A DNA stretch of 64,000 nucleotides, from positions 109,316 through 173,315 of the forward strand of contig ML014134.1 of NCBI GenBank assembly GCA_003615045.1, given 5' to 3'. A program made the translations under genes and the position numbers. Positions 30,561 through 39,518 of the stretch are shown here, piece by piece; within the stretch, counting starts at the first letter, position 1; each line of letters begins with the position of its first letter. Below the pieces are notes generated by a model. It made no database searches. It was not told the origin of the DNA and saw only the letters and a program-made list of their open reading frames with translations. The stretch comes from Caulochytrium protostelioides. Its lineage: Eukaryota > Chytridiomycota > Caulochytriomycetes > Caulochytriales > Caulochytriaceae.

Positions 30561-33500
30561 TTACATGCGTTCGAGGGGACGCAGACCAATCATGCTGAGG
30601 GTCTGGCCGAGGACCTTGCGCGCCGCGACAAAGAGCGTGAGACGGGCGCGAGCGATGTCCTCGGGCTGGTTGCGGACGTAGAGGGCCTCGACGGCGCGCG
30701 AGACATCGCGTGACATGCGGAGCGCGTACTTGACGATGGTGCAGGGCTCGTACGAGACGGACGCGTCAGTGAGCACGTCCGGCCACGCGGCCAGCGCGCG
30801 CAGCAGCGCGGCGGCCTGGGGCTCCGTGAGCGCGCCCGACGTCGCAGCAATCTCCTCCCACGTGGCGAGCGGCTTCAGCGGCTGCGCCTGGCGCTCGATC
30901 GAGCACAGGCGCGCGTGCGCATACTGCAGGTACGGGCCCGTGTCGCCCTCGAAGCTGAGCATGCGGCCCCAGTCGAACTCGTAGTCCAGATGGCGGCGGG
31001 CCGACATGTCCTGCACGACGATGGACGACACGGCGACGTTGTCCGCGACCGCGAGCGGGTCGGCGATGTGGGCATACTTGGCTTCGTTGGCCTTCATGAC
31101 GTCATGCATCTCCTCCTGCGTCTGGTCAATGATGTCCTGCAAAAAGACGACCTTACCGCGGCGCGTCGACATGCTGCCGTCCTTCGACTTGATGAGGCCG
31201 AAGTTCAGGTGCTGGCACTTGCCCGCCATCGGCGAGCCCATCAGCTCGAGGATCTTGAAGAGCTGGCGGAAGTGGTGGTCCTGCTGGTTGCCGACCACGT
31301 ACAGCAGCTGGTCAGGTTGGTACTTCTCGGCGCGGTCGTGCGCGGCGGCAATATCGCGCGAGAGGTACAGCATCGAGCCGTCCTTCTTGGCAATCAGGGC
31401 AACGCCCATCGAGAACGCATTCAGGTCCACGATCTCGGCGCCCGCGTCAACCTTCATCAGGCCCATCGCGCGGAGCTTCTCGAGGTAGCCCTGCATGCAC
31501 GTCAAGTCATACTCCGACTCACCCGAGTAGACGTCGAAGTGGACGTTGATGCGCTCGTAGATCTGCTTGTACTTGACGATCGAGAGCTCGCGGAATTTGC
31601 GCCACAACGCAAGCGCCTCGGCGTCGCCGTTCTCCATGCGGGTAAAGTAGGCGCGAGCCTGGTCCTGGATCGAGTTGGCCTCGTCGGCCGCGGTCGCCGT
31701 GCCCGCCTTGCGCTTCGCCTCCAGGGCCTCGCGCTCGTTCTCGCTGTCCGTGTTGATCTTCACGTACACCTCGTACAGGTGGCGGATCGGGTCTTCGGCG
31801 AGCTGCGCCTCGCTGCCGTACTTGTCGAAGCCGACCGCCAGCAGACCGTACTGCTTGCCCCAGTCGCCCAGGTAGTTGAGCGAGACGGCGGCGATGCCGC
31901 GCGCGTTCAGCAGATTGGCCACGAACGTGCCGATCATCGTCGAGCGCAGGTGGCCCGCGTGGAAGGGCTTGGCGATGTTCGGGCTCGAGTAGTCGATCAC
32001 GACGATCTTGCCGAGCCCCTCGCTGCTGTGGCCGTACTGGCTCTTGGAGTCGAGCATGATGCGCGGCAGCAGCGCGTTGCGGAAGTGGTCCTCGGCAAAA
32101 GTCAGGTTGAAGAAGGGCCCCATGGCCTTGTACGCGGCGAACGCCGTGCCGAGCTTGAATTCGGTAGCGAGCTTCTGCGCTGCAGCGACGGGCGACATGG
32201 TGAGGCCGAGGCGCGGGAGCACGAGCGAGAGATCGCCGTTCTTGGTGTTCGACGGCACCTCGATGCAAGCGACGGCCTTCTCGACAGGGACGTCGAGGAT
32301 CGCGGCGACCTGCTCAGCCATGTCGTAGCGGTAGACGTCGTAGAGCGGCGCGTGCTTGACCAGCTCGTCCACGATGTGGATGGCCTGCGACGTGGCGGGC
32401 GCGGCCTCGGGCGACGCGGCGAGCGACGCGGCGGCGGCGGCGGCGAGCGGCGCCGCGGTCTGGACGGCCGCGGACGCGGGGCCGCCCTGGGCCATGACGA
32501 GGTCCCAGAGCAGCCAATCGGCCGGCTGCGGGCCGACCTCGGCGCCGAGCAGGCCGCCGCGGCCGTCGTGCGCCGCAGCCTTCAGCTTGGCCTCGACGGC
32601 GGCGAGGCCGGCGTGGACGGCGTCGATCCAGTCATCGTGGGCCACCTGCTGCGCGGGCGTGAGCGGCTTCGCGGTCTCGGGCTGAAGCTGCTGCGCGGCG
32701 GCGTAGATGTACCGCAGGATGGCGGTCTTGTCGTTCAGCTCGGCACGGTCCTCGGACACGGGGCAGCGGCGGACGAGGAGCGACGGGTGCGGGGCGAGCA
32801 GGTTGCGGCACAGGCCGGCGTGGAGCTCGCGGACGCCCGCATCGACCGTCGCGGCGGCGTCGACGCCGGGCAGCGACGGCGAGAGCGCGAGGTTGAAGAC
32901 GGCGCCGAAGTGGATCAGCGCGCCGAGCTCAGCGTAGGCCTTGCAGCGCGTCGAGAACGTGAGGAAGAAGCCCTGGTGGATCCGCGTGTAGTCGAGTTTG
33001 ACCGGCGTCGCGGACACAATGGGGTCCGCGGCCACCGGCGTGGCGACAGCGTCGTTCGCGGTGTCCGTCATCGTGACCACGGCGACAGCGGGGGCGGTAG
33101 CGGTTTCGGCGGGGACGTCGGCGACGGTTTCAGCAGCGACTTCAGCAGCGGCCTCAACCGTGGTTTCGGCGGCGGCGGGCGCAGACTCGGCAGCGGTGAG
33201 CGCGGCGTCGGCAACGTCGGCGGCAGCGGAGGCAACGGTCGCGGCGGCGGCTTCGACCACAGGCGCGGCCTTGGGCTCGGTCACCTCCGGCTTCGGCTCG
33301 GCGGCGGTCTCCGTCGCAGCGGGCTCCGTCACAGGGGGCTCAGCAGCGGGCGTCGACTCGGCAGCGGGCGTCGGCTCCGGGACGGGCGACGCGGCGCGGG
33401 GCACGAGCGTTTCAGCAACAGCGACGGGGTCGGCGACCGCGGACGGAACCACCACGGGTTCGGGCGTCGGAACAGCAGCGGGTGTGGTCTCGGTCGTGAT

Positions 33501-33965
33501 CTCAGCAGCCGTTCCAGCAACAGCGGGAGCAGCAGCAGCGGGAGCAGCAGCAGCAGCGGCGGCGGCGGCGGCGGCGGGAGCAGGCGACGAGGACGCGACG
33601 GACTTGGCGGTGCCGGGAGAGGGCGAGCGCGACGGGGACGTCGAGGCCTTGCGGGAGCGCGGCTTCGGCGCGTCGGCGTCGGGTTTGTTGAAAAAGTGGC
33701 GGAGACGGGCGAACCAGCCGGACGCGCGCTGGGACTCGTCGGTCGTGCTGGCGGGAGCGGAGCTCGTCGGGGCGTCGGGGACCGGAGCAGTCGAATCGGC
33801 CATGACGCGAGCCGGGGCGGCCGTGGAGAGGGGCACGCGGCGCGGCGTCAGCGGGGGTGCGAGGGCGAGGGCGAGGGGCGGCGTGCGGCGACACGCACGA
33901 GCAAGGGCGGGGAAAGCCACGCGTCGAGCAACGAGAGAGGGCAGCGGTCGGAGCAGCGACGACAT
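30561..33965 (-). CDS. RRS1: Arginyl-tRNA synthetase, probably dual cytosolic/mitochondrial
   Basis: This class I synthetase charges tRNA-Arg. The core contains the HIGH-type signature in SSPNIAKPFHAGHLRST (HAGH near residue 668), then NYLGDWGKQYG, YLSRDIAAAHDR and the RRGKVVFLQDI loop, with a DALR-type anticodon-binding domain at the C-terminus (about 1000-1134) ending GLRPLERM. A GST-like domain lies at about 320-470. The first 54 residues are Arg/Leu/Pro-rich without acids (MSSLLRPLPSLVARRVAF...), like a mitochondrial presequence. A second ATG at 33803 (MADSTAPV) would give a cytosolic form, as known for single ArgRS genes made from two starts. Between the presequence and the GST-like domain lie about 250 residues of Ala/Val/Glu/Pro repeats, so the protein is nearly twice the usual 600-660. 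No intron is seen. Confidence 0.93.
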   Translation of the reverse strand: MSSLLRPLPSLVARRVAFPALARACRRTPPLALALAPPLTPRRVPLSTAAPARVMADSTAPVPDAPTSSAPASTTDESQRASGWFARLRHFFNKPDADAPKPRSRKASTSPSRSPSPGTAKSVASSSPAPAAAAAAAAAAAPAAAAPAVAGTAAEITTETTPAAVPTPEPVVVPSAVADPVAVAETLVPRAASPVPEPTPAAESTPAAEPPVTEPAATETAAEPKPEVTEPKAAPVVEAAAATVASAAADVADAALTAAESAPAAAETTVEAAAEVAAETVADVPAETATAPAVAVVTMTDTANDAVATPVAADPIVSATPVKLDYTRIHQGFFLTFSTRCKAYAELGALIHFGAVFNLALSPSLPGVDAAATVDAGVRELHAGLCRNLLAPHPSLLVRRCPVSEDRAELNDKTAILRYIYAAAQQLQPETAKPLTPAQQVAHDDWIDAVHAGLAAVEAKLKAAAHDGRGGLLGAEVGPQPADWLLWDLVMAQGGPASAAVQTAAPLAAAAAASLAASPEAAPATSQAIHIVDELVKHAPLYDVYRYDMAEQVAAILDVPVEKAVACIEVPSNTKNGDLSLVLPRLGLTMSPVAAAQKLATEFKLGTAFAAYKAMGPFFNLTFAEDHFRNALLPRIMLDSKSQYGHSSEGLGKIVVIDYSSPNIAKPFHAGHLRSTMIGTFVANLLNARGIAAVSLNYLGDWGKQYGLLAVGFDKYGSEAQLAEDPIRHLYEVYVKINTDSENEREALEAKRKAGTATAADEANSIQDQARAYFTRMENGDAEALALWRKFRELSIVKYKQIYERINVHFDVYSGESEYDLTCMQGYLEKLRAMGLMKVDAGAEIVDLNAFSMGVALIAKKDGSMLYLSRDIAAAHDRAEKYQPDQLLYVVGNQQDHHFRQLFKILELMGSPMAGKCQHLNFGLIKSKDGSMSTRRGKVVFLQDIIDQTQEEMHDVMKANEAKYAHIADPLAVADNVAVSSIVVQDMSARRHLDYEFDWGRMLSFEGDTGPYLQYAHARLCSIERQAQPLKPLATWEEIAATSGALTEPQAAALLRALAAWPDVLTDASVSYEPCTIVKYALRMSRDVSRAVEALYVRNQPEDIARARLTLFVAARKVLGQTLSMIGLRPLERM

Positions 33966-34993
33966 GTGCTGGGCACGCGCGGGTCGGCAGGGTCAGCGAG
34001 CGCGACAGCAGCAGCAGCAACAGCGCGGCGAGCGGGGGTCCTTGCTGTTGTCGGAGCCGTCCTTTTTTATTCCTTTTCTGGAATCATGCCACGCTGGTCT
34101 CTCGTTATACTAGGAACGGAGCGGGCGGGCTTTGGCAGCGTTGTTATGGCCACCCGTGCCCGAGTGCGGCGCGGTCTCGCCGCATCCCGCATCGCGTCGG
34201 CCGCGACGAGTCCGCCCACGTCGGCCGCGGCGCATTGAGCGGCTCCCCGCAGCGCCGCGCACGGGTCCATCGCCAGCAAAGGGTCCGGCCCGGTCGAGTC
34301 CGGCCCGGTCGATGGACGCGGGCTGGCAGGGACAGTCACGGCGCGGCCATGCGCATGCGCCGCAGCTGCACTCCCCCGTCTCGGGGCGCAGCGCCGCCGT
34401 CGGAGCCGCATCCTTTCCCAACACGGCCGACAGCAGGAGTCCCCAGGGACCCCGGCCACGGCCGCGCTGTCGCTCTCGCTCTCGCTCTCGCTCTCGCTCT
34501 CACTCTCACTCTCGCTCTCACTCTCACTCTCGTGCTGGGGCGGCGGCACGGCTGACCACTCTCAGGCGGCGACGGGAGGGAAGCGGCGAGGGCTGAGGAA
34601 GCCCGGGTCACGCCGTGGATGAAGGGCGCTACGGGTTCCGAAACGTCCTCGGGCTGGTGCGGGCCGGCCATGCGCCGATAACGGCGCATTCCGTTCATAC
34701 CATCAATAGGGATATCATGCATCGTGACGCTATTAAAAAAAGTTTCAATTCATGTAATCCAAAATGCTGAACTTGGCGTAGGCAGCCCCCGCCCCAGCGG
34801 TCAGGCTATCGCGGACAGAGCCATGCCGACGACGAAACCGCAGGCGGCTTCCTCGCTGAACAACGCGCCGATCCCATCTATCCGCTCCCTGCGGCTCCCC
34901 AGATCGGGAACTCCCAGAAGCACACGGGAGCGACAATCCCTCTCGCGGTGTTTCATGTTCAGCCAGTCGCGGCAGTCATCCTATTTGGCGCGA
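33966..34993. other. Intergenic region, no gene seen
   Basis: This 1.03-kb stretch lies upstream of ArgRS and downstream of eL33. It contains a TCGCTC microsatellite (listed separately) and an AT-rich segment at 34700-34765 close to the eL33 3' side. No gene was recognised. Confidence 0.45.
34470..34532. repeat. TCGCTC/TCACTC hexanucleotide microsatellite
   Basis: About ten hexamer units of TCGCTC with several TCACTC variants form a pyrimidine-rich strand-asymmetric tract upstream of ArgRS. Such homopurine-homopyrimidine tracts can adopt non-B structures; that is inference. Confidence 0.88.
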
Positions 34994-35300
34994 TTAGATG
35001 GACGAGGGGTAGAGCATGATGCGGCACGGAGCGCCGAAGGCCTTGGGGGGGATGTTCTTGGCCCACTTGGCACGGACCTTGCCGGAGTTACCGTGGGGGC
35101 GGGTGATCTTGCCCCACATCACGCGAACCTTCGAGCCGTTGATGGCCTTGTCGGCCTTGTACACGTACGCGACGCGCTTGCCGAGGTAGAAGCGGACATC
35201 GTGCTGGGTGTTCACGTTGTCGATCGACAGAATGGAGGTGTGCTCCTTGACGTTGCGCTTAGAGCGCTGGAACGACAGGATGCGGCCCGGGGCGTAAAGG
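34994..35300 (-). CDS. RPL33: Cytosolic ribosomal protein eL33 (RPL33/RPL35A), main exon
   Basis: eL33 is a 60S subunit protein. The exon encodes about 101 residues beginning LYAPGRILSFQRSKRN and containing FYLGKRVAYVYKA, GSKVRVMWGKITRPHGNSG, VRAKWAKNIPPKAFG and the ending RIMLYPSSI, a near full match to eL33. A CTCTCTAG acceptor sits at 35301-35302 (reading minus) and splits the codon before LYAPGR, needing a phase-2 upstream exon. That exon should encode only about 5-9 residues including the start. I could not place it with confidence; an ATG at 35585 with a weak GTTCGT donor fits the phase but not the usual arginine. The upstream open frame 35303-35452 is probably intron. Confidence 0.9.
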
Positions 35301-37216
35301 CTAGAGAGCACAAACCAGAAAAAAAGCACACAAGGAAAAGAGGGTGAGTCGCACGAAAATCGAGCAGCGCAACAGAACGATCGCCCAAATAGGAACACGC
35401 AGGGAGGACAGACGCCGGGAATCAGAAGCGCAGACGGCCACAACACGTCCACGGCGACCTTGAGAGCGACAGGGCAAATGAGCGACGGAAGTCGGTACGG
35501 CGATTTCGGATGGGCGTGGCCCTCACTCAGCGGATCCCAGCTCGGCCACCGCCAAAAAACCGCACACGAACCAGAGGGACGGCATGGACAGAGAGCGATG
35601 CTGCTCAGAGACGGCGTGGATCTGGAAGGCCGGCACGACGGACGACATTGCGGCGGGACGCCGAGACGACATGCACGCTGGTTGCGGGGCAGCGTTGAGC
35701 GATATGCCTGCCTCAGCCCGGCGACAATGACTGCCTAGACAGACCGCACCCATGCCAATGAGCCTGATGAGCAATGCGACGGCGCGACGGCAATGAAGCG
35801 ACCGCACTGCCCAGAAATACAACATCGCTTGCTTCGATGGCCGCCGTGCGAGGTCCAGAGTGCACAGGCGTGATCGGCCAGAGTGCACAGGCGTGAGGTG
35901 ACGCAGCAACACTTCGCACCGTGGTCAGCGACAAGTCGGCTCAGAGGGCCAGCAGGGAGCGGCCATGCAAGGCACGCCAACGATACGTAGACCGTACGTG
36001 GTAATGTCGTCCCCGGACCCGATGGCCGGTCATCACTGCGGCACGTGGACCGCGGTAGACGGGTGTGGGATCCGCCGGCGTTGACCGGAGCTAGCCTGAC
36101 CCTTCGTCGTGCGACAGCCTGGCGGGACGCCACGCATGCCAATCTTTATCGGCGGGATCGGTGCTGCTTGCGAGTCGTCTTCCGAGCTTCCTTCGGGCGG
36201 CAGGCCGTCGCGGCGCCCGCGGAAAACGGGCAGCCGTCCGGCGTGGCGGCTGACAACGGGTGTCCTGGCGGCGACGGCGGACAGCGCTCGGAGCTGTCCT
36301 TCGGGCGTCGCCTGGCGGCCGGTCGCTGGATCGCCGACACGCAGGGCTTCAGCGATATCTCTGATGGTGTGCGCCTGTCGCGCGACGGCATCGCCGCGTC
36401 TGATCTCCGTCATGTCGCTGCCACGCATACGACATTTTGGCAGGGCTGCCGCGTGCGAGCTGAAGGGCCGTCGTCGGGGTCATCGTTGTTGGATGGGCCG
36501 TCGCTGGATGGGTTGCCGCTGGATGGGGTTGGTACGGATATCGTCGGGCCGTCGTGCTTTTCTGGCTTGAGGGATACGTCGTCTCCGGAAGATGGCTCGG
36601 GAAATTACCTGGAGGAGACCATCTTGAAGACTGAATGGGTCGGTTCAGGGAGCGGGGTGGTTGAACAGAGCAAGGTTAGGAGGTCGTTGGTTCGTCGATG
36701 CCTCGTTCTGAGCATGCGCTGCAGGTCATTCGCCCCATCTGTTTCATACCGGCGGGTCTTGTGCCTTTGACATGAGCCTCTCTAGCGTCCCGACCGCGTC
36801 TTATGACGCTAGTATCAACCGCCTGAGCCTGCATTGGCACGGCATCGACGCACCGGATGGGTGGGTGGGTGAATGGATGGATGGATGGATGGGCCGTGCG
36901 GGGGTCCGAGGCCGGCCGGCCCACTGGAGGCGGCAGAGGCGAAAGGGAAAGGCTCCGCGGCCCCGTCGGCGCTCCCCCCATAGGGGAGCCGAGCTGCTTC
37001 GCCACGCTGGGCCGGAGGCAGAAGCGGCCGGTCAGTGGCGTATCTTGTTGTTGTTTTTGCCCCACGGACCGCCCAAGGCTGGACGGACTGCCTTGGCCCT
37101 GGGTGCGGCAATCCGCAACCCATCGGCCAGAACGAGGGAACCCGATGCCGCAGCGCGTCACCAGCACCACACGACGATCGCCGTGAAGTGCCCGGAAGAT
37201 CATCGTTTGGACCCGC
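35301..37216. other. eL33 intron/promoter and intergenic region
   Basis: This 1.9-kb stretch should contain the missing first exon of eL33, its intron and its promoter, then the UNG 3' flank. A 19-bp direct repeat lies at 35856-35897. GGATGGG-type repeats occur at 36493-36530 and 36857-36892. An open frame at 36045-36770 (plus) has no recognisable domain. Confidence 0.45.
35856..35897. repeat. 19-bp direct repeat pair
   Basis: The sequence CCAGAGTGCACAGGCGTGA occurs at 35856-35874 and again at 35879-35897, four bases apart, in the presumed upstream region of eL33. Confidence 0.9.
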
Positions 37217-38653
37217 TCAGCCCGACGGATTGATGGACGCTGCGGTATCGGCTGGCGCGAGGACGCTGAGCCAATCGATGGGCGGGAGCCCATGTGCCCG
37301 GAGAAAGAGATTCGCCGCCACGTAATGACCGTTCTTGAAGAAGCCGTTGTGCGCTGCGAGCGGGCTGGGATGCGCTGACTGCAGGACCAGGTGCCGCGGC
37401 CAGTCCGGCGACGCGCTCTGCGCGGCCTCGGGGCGATGCATCAGCGTGGCGAGCCGTACGCGCTCCGCCGCATCGAGCGGCCCCGTCGTGGTGTGCGAGC
37501 AATGCGCCGCGGCCGCCAGCGCGTCCGTCGGGCCAGCGCCGGCGGGTGCTGTGGGTTTCGTCGGGGGCTTCGCCGCGATGACGGCGCCGCGACCGACGAC
37601 GGCGGCACCCGCGGCGACGCGCGGCAGCCGGGCGACCTTCAGCTGAGCGTCGCGGCCCCACAGCAGAAACACACAGTGCGGACTGGACCGCGCGACGATG
37701 TCGATGACGGCGTCCGTGAACGCGTGCCATCCCCACGTCTTGTGGCCGTTCGCTTGGCCCCGCGGGACGGTCAGCGAGGCGTTGAGCAGCAGCACGCCCT
37801 GGGCTGCCCATGCGCTCAGATCGCCCGTCGGCGGCTTCACGACCGGCGACGACGGCGACGACGACGCGCGCTGCGCCGCGGCGCAGCGCGCCTTCCAGGC
37901 GGATAGGTCCGACTCGGCGAGCTCGCGGAACATGTTGCGGAGCGAGGGCGGCGTGGGCACGCCCGGACGCACGCTGAAGGCGAGGCCGTGCGCCTGGCCC
38001 GGGCCGTGGTAGGGGTCCTGGCCGAGGATGACGCAGCGCACTTGCGCCGGATCGGGCGTGAACCGCGCCCAGGAGAAGACGTCCGTGTGCGGCGGGTAGA
38101 TCGGGGTGCTGCCGGCGCGGGCGGATCGCACGCGCGCTGCCAGCGCGCGGTAGCTCGGCTGGGTCAGGTGCGCACGCAGCGCCGCAAACCACCGCGGGCC
38201 CAGCGCGTCATACTCGTCCTGCAGGTCCGGCGGCACGTCGAGCGCCGGAGGTCCGGTCAGCGGCGGCACGGCCGCGTCATCAGCGAGGCGCTTGGGCGGT
38301 GGCGGCGGCAGCTCGCCCAGTGCTTCGTCGGCCTCCTCGTCGCGCGCGTGCTTGGTGCCGGCCGCGGACGTGATCGGGGAATTGGGGACCGGCAGGGCCG
38401 GAACGGACGGCCGGGCAGACGTCTCCTTGGTGAAAAAGGATGCTACGGACGGCGTGTCGTTGGTTTTGACCGTGCGTCGCCGCGAGGCCATGGCTGCGTG
38501 CGGCATCGTCGCGTGGGGCTCTCGGAATGATAGCGGTCGATAAACGCACGAAAAAGGGCGAAACGGCAAGGACCGAACGAGAGCCATCGAGATGCGGCAA
38601 CGTGTCCGCCGGAGATGAAGAGGGATTCTGATAGGGTTGAAACAGGGAATCAA
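37217..38653 (-). CDS. UNG1: Uracil-DNA glycosylase (UNG), nuclear/mitochondrial
   Basis: UNG removes uracil from DNA at the start of base-excision repair. The 478-residue frame contains the water-activating loop GQDPYHGPGQAHGLAF (Asp about 213), VLLLNASLTV, GWHAFTDAVI, VFLLWGRDAQ and the minor-groove loop HPSPLAAHNGFF (His about 428). The N-terminus offers several starts: residue 1 gives a basic, acid-free leader suited to mitochondria, while residue 50 or 55 (38491, MASRRRTVKTND) gives a nuclear form. Residues 65-76 (NDTPSVASFFTK) look like a PCNA-binding PIP box. The usual short linker between the LLWG strand and the HPSP loop is expanded to about 75 residues (345-419), rich in Ala/Pro. 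No intron is needed. Confidence 0.94.
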   Translation of the reverse strand: MIPCFNPIRIPLHLRRTRCRISMALVRSLPFRPFSCVYRPLSFREPHATMPHAAMASRRRTVKTNDTPSVASFFTKETSARPSVPALPVPNSPITSAAGTKHARDEEADEALGELPPPPPKRLADDAAVPPLTGPPALDVPPDLQDEYDALGPRWFAALRAHLTQPSYRALAARVRSARAGSTPIYPPHTDVFSWARFTPDPAQVRCVILGQDPYHGPGQAHGLAFSVRPGVPTPPSLRNMFRELAESDLSAWKARCAAAQRASSSPSSPVVKPPTGDLSAWAAQGVLLLNASLTVPRGQANGHKTWGWHAFTDAVIDIVARSSPHCVFLLWGRDAQLKVARLPRVAAGAAVVGRGAVIAAKPPTKPTAPAGAGPTDALAAAAHCSHTTTGPLDAAERVRLATLMHRPEAAQSASPDWPRHLVLQSAHPSPLAAHNGFFKNGHYVAANLFLRAHGLPPIDWLSVLAPADTAASINPSG

Positions 38654-39518
38654 CTCGAAGCAAGCCTATGTGGCCTTTTTCGTGTTGCCAGACACTGCGC
38701 CGAGTCGCAAGCCCCCTTTGTGGTTATCGCGGAGTATGACGAGCGACAACGCTCGCGCGCCGTGTCGCCCACATCGCTGTGTCGGGGTTTCGACAGCCAC
38801 GCGGTCGTCCCACGTGGTGGACCACGTGGCGTAGCAGCGCTTGCAGCGGCCCACGTGCTGGCCGTGCCCGAGCCGGGCGCGTCGCAACGGCACCAGCGGC
38901 GGCGGCGCGCGCCGATCCTCGAGGCCAGTGTGGGCCCCTGGACGTATGGCGTGGCCGCGTTCGGAAGCTCTGTCTGTGGCTTAGTCACTGCGCCACACGG
39001 CTTTCTGCTCGACCTTGGTGGTCCCGCCCATAGCAAGCCGCTGCCGCTGCGGGGGTCACTGCCGGCGAAGGCGCTCCGGGGCACGCGCCATCGCACGCGG
39101 CATCGGCGGCGGCAGATCATCTGCGCACACGTGAGGACATGCCGTCGCTACGCCATGACCATGGCTGCTCGCCATCCCAGACTGGACCCTGCTATCTATG
39201 TGGTGAAGGCCTGGGTCTTCATGGCTGCGCGTCGCTTTGCTGCGTTGCGCCCGTATCATCTGGCGGGATCCGATGAGCGCGCCGAGCCGCTACAAAAGGC
39301 AACTCCAACCAACCCTCGTCGATCGGACGATTGATTCATTACCAGCGGACGCCATATCTCCAACGCTGCGACATCATTCCCCCGCCGCATTGGGGCTCTT
39401 CCCTGACTTTTACAAATTCAGCTCCAACGCCCGGCGATTCCACGCGTTCGGGCGACACCCCGTCGCCGGGTGTGCTGGTCGCGAGCGCCACTGTCTACCG
39501 GTGACGACCCGCTCCGCG
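38654..39518. other. Divergent intergenic region (UNG/CC2D1), no gene seen
   Basis: This is 865 bases. Four CACGTG cores lie at 38811, 38823, 38852 and 39128; the first two sit in the near-palindrome CCACGTGGTGGACCACGTGG. Open frames here have no recognisable content. Confidence 0.5.

Noticed and set aside
30915-34238. A 1,107-codon open frame on the plus strand opposite ArgRS
   Set aside because: It is antisense to a well-supported gene, its translation is low-complexity Arg/Gly/Val without domains, and such mirror frames arise from GC-biased codon use.
36045-36770. Open frame of 241 codons between eL33 and UNG
   Set aside because: No domain, unusual composition for this genome and no splice or start context; probably chance.
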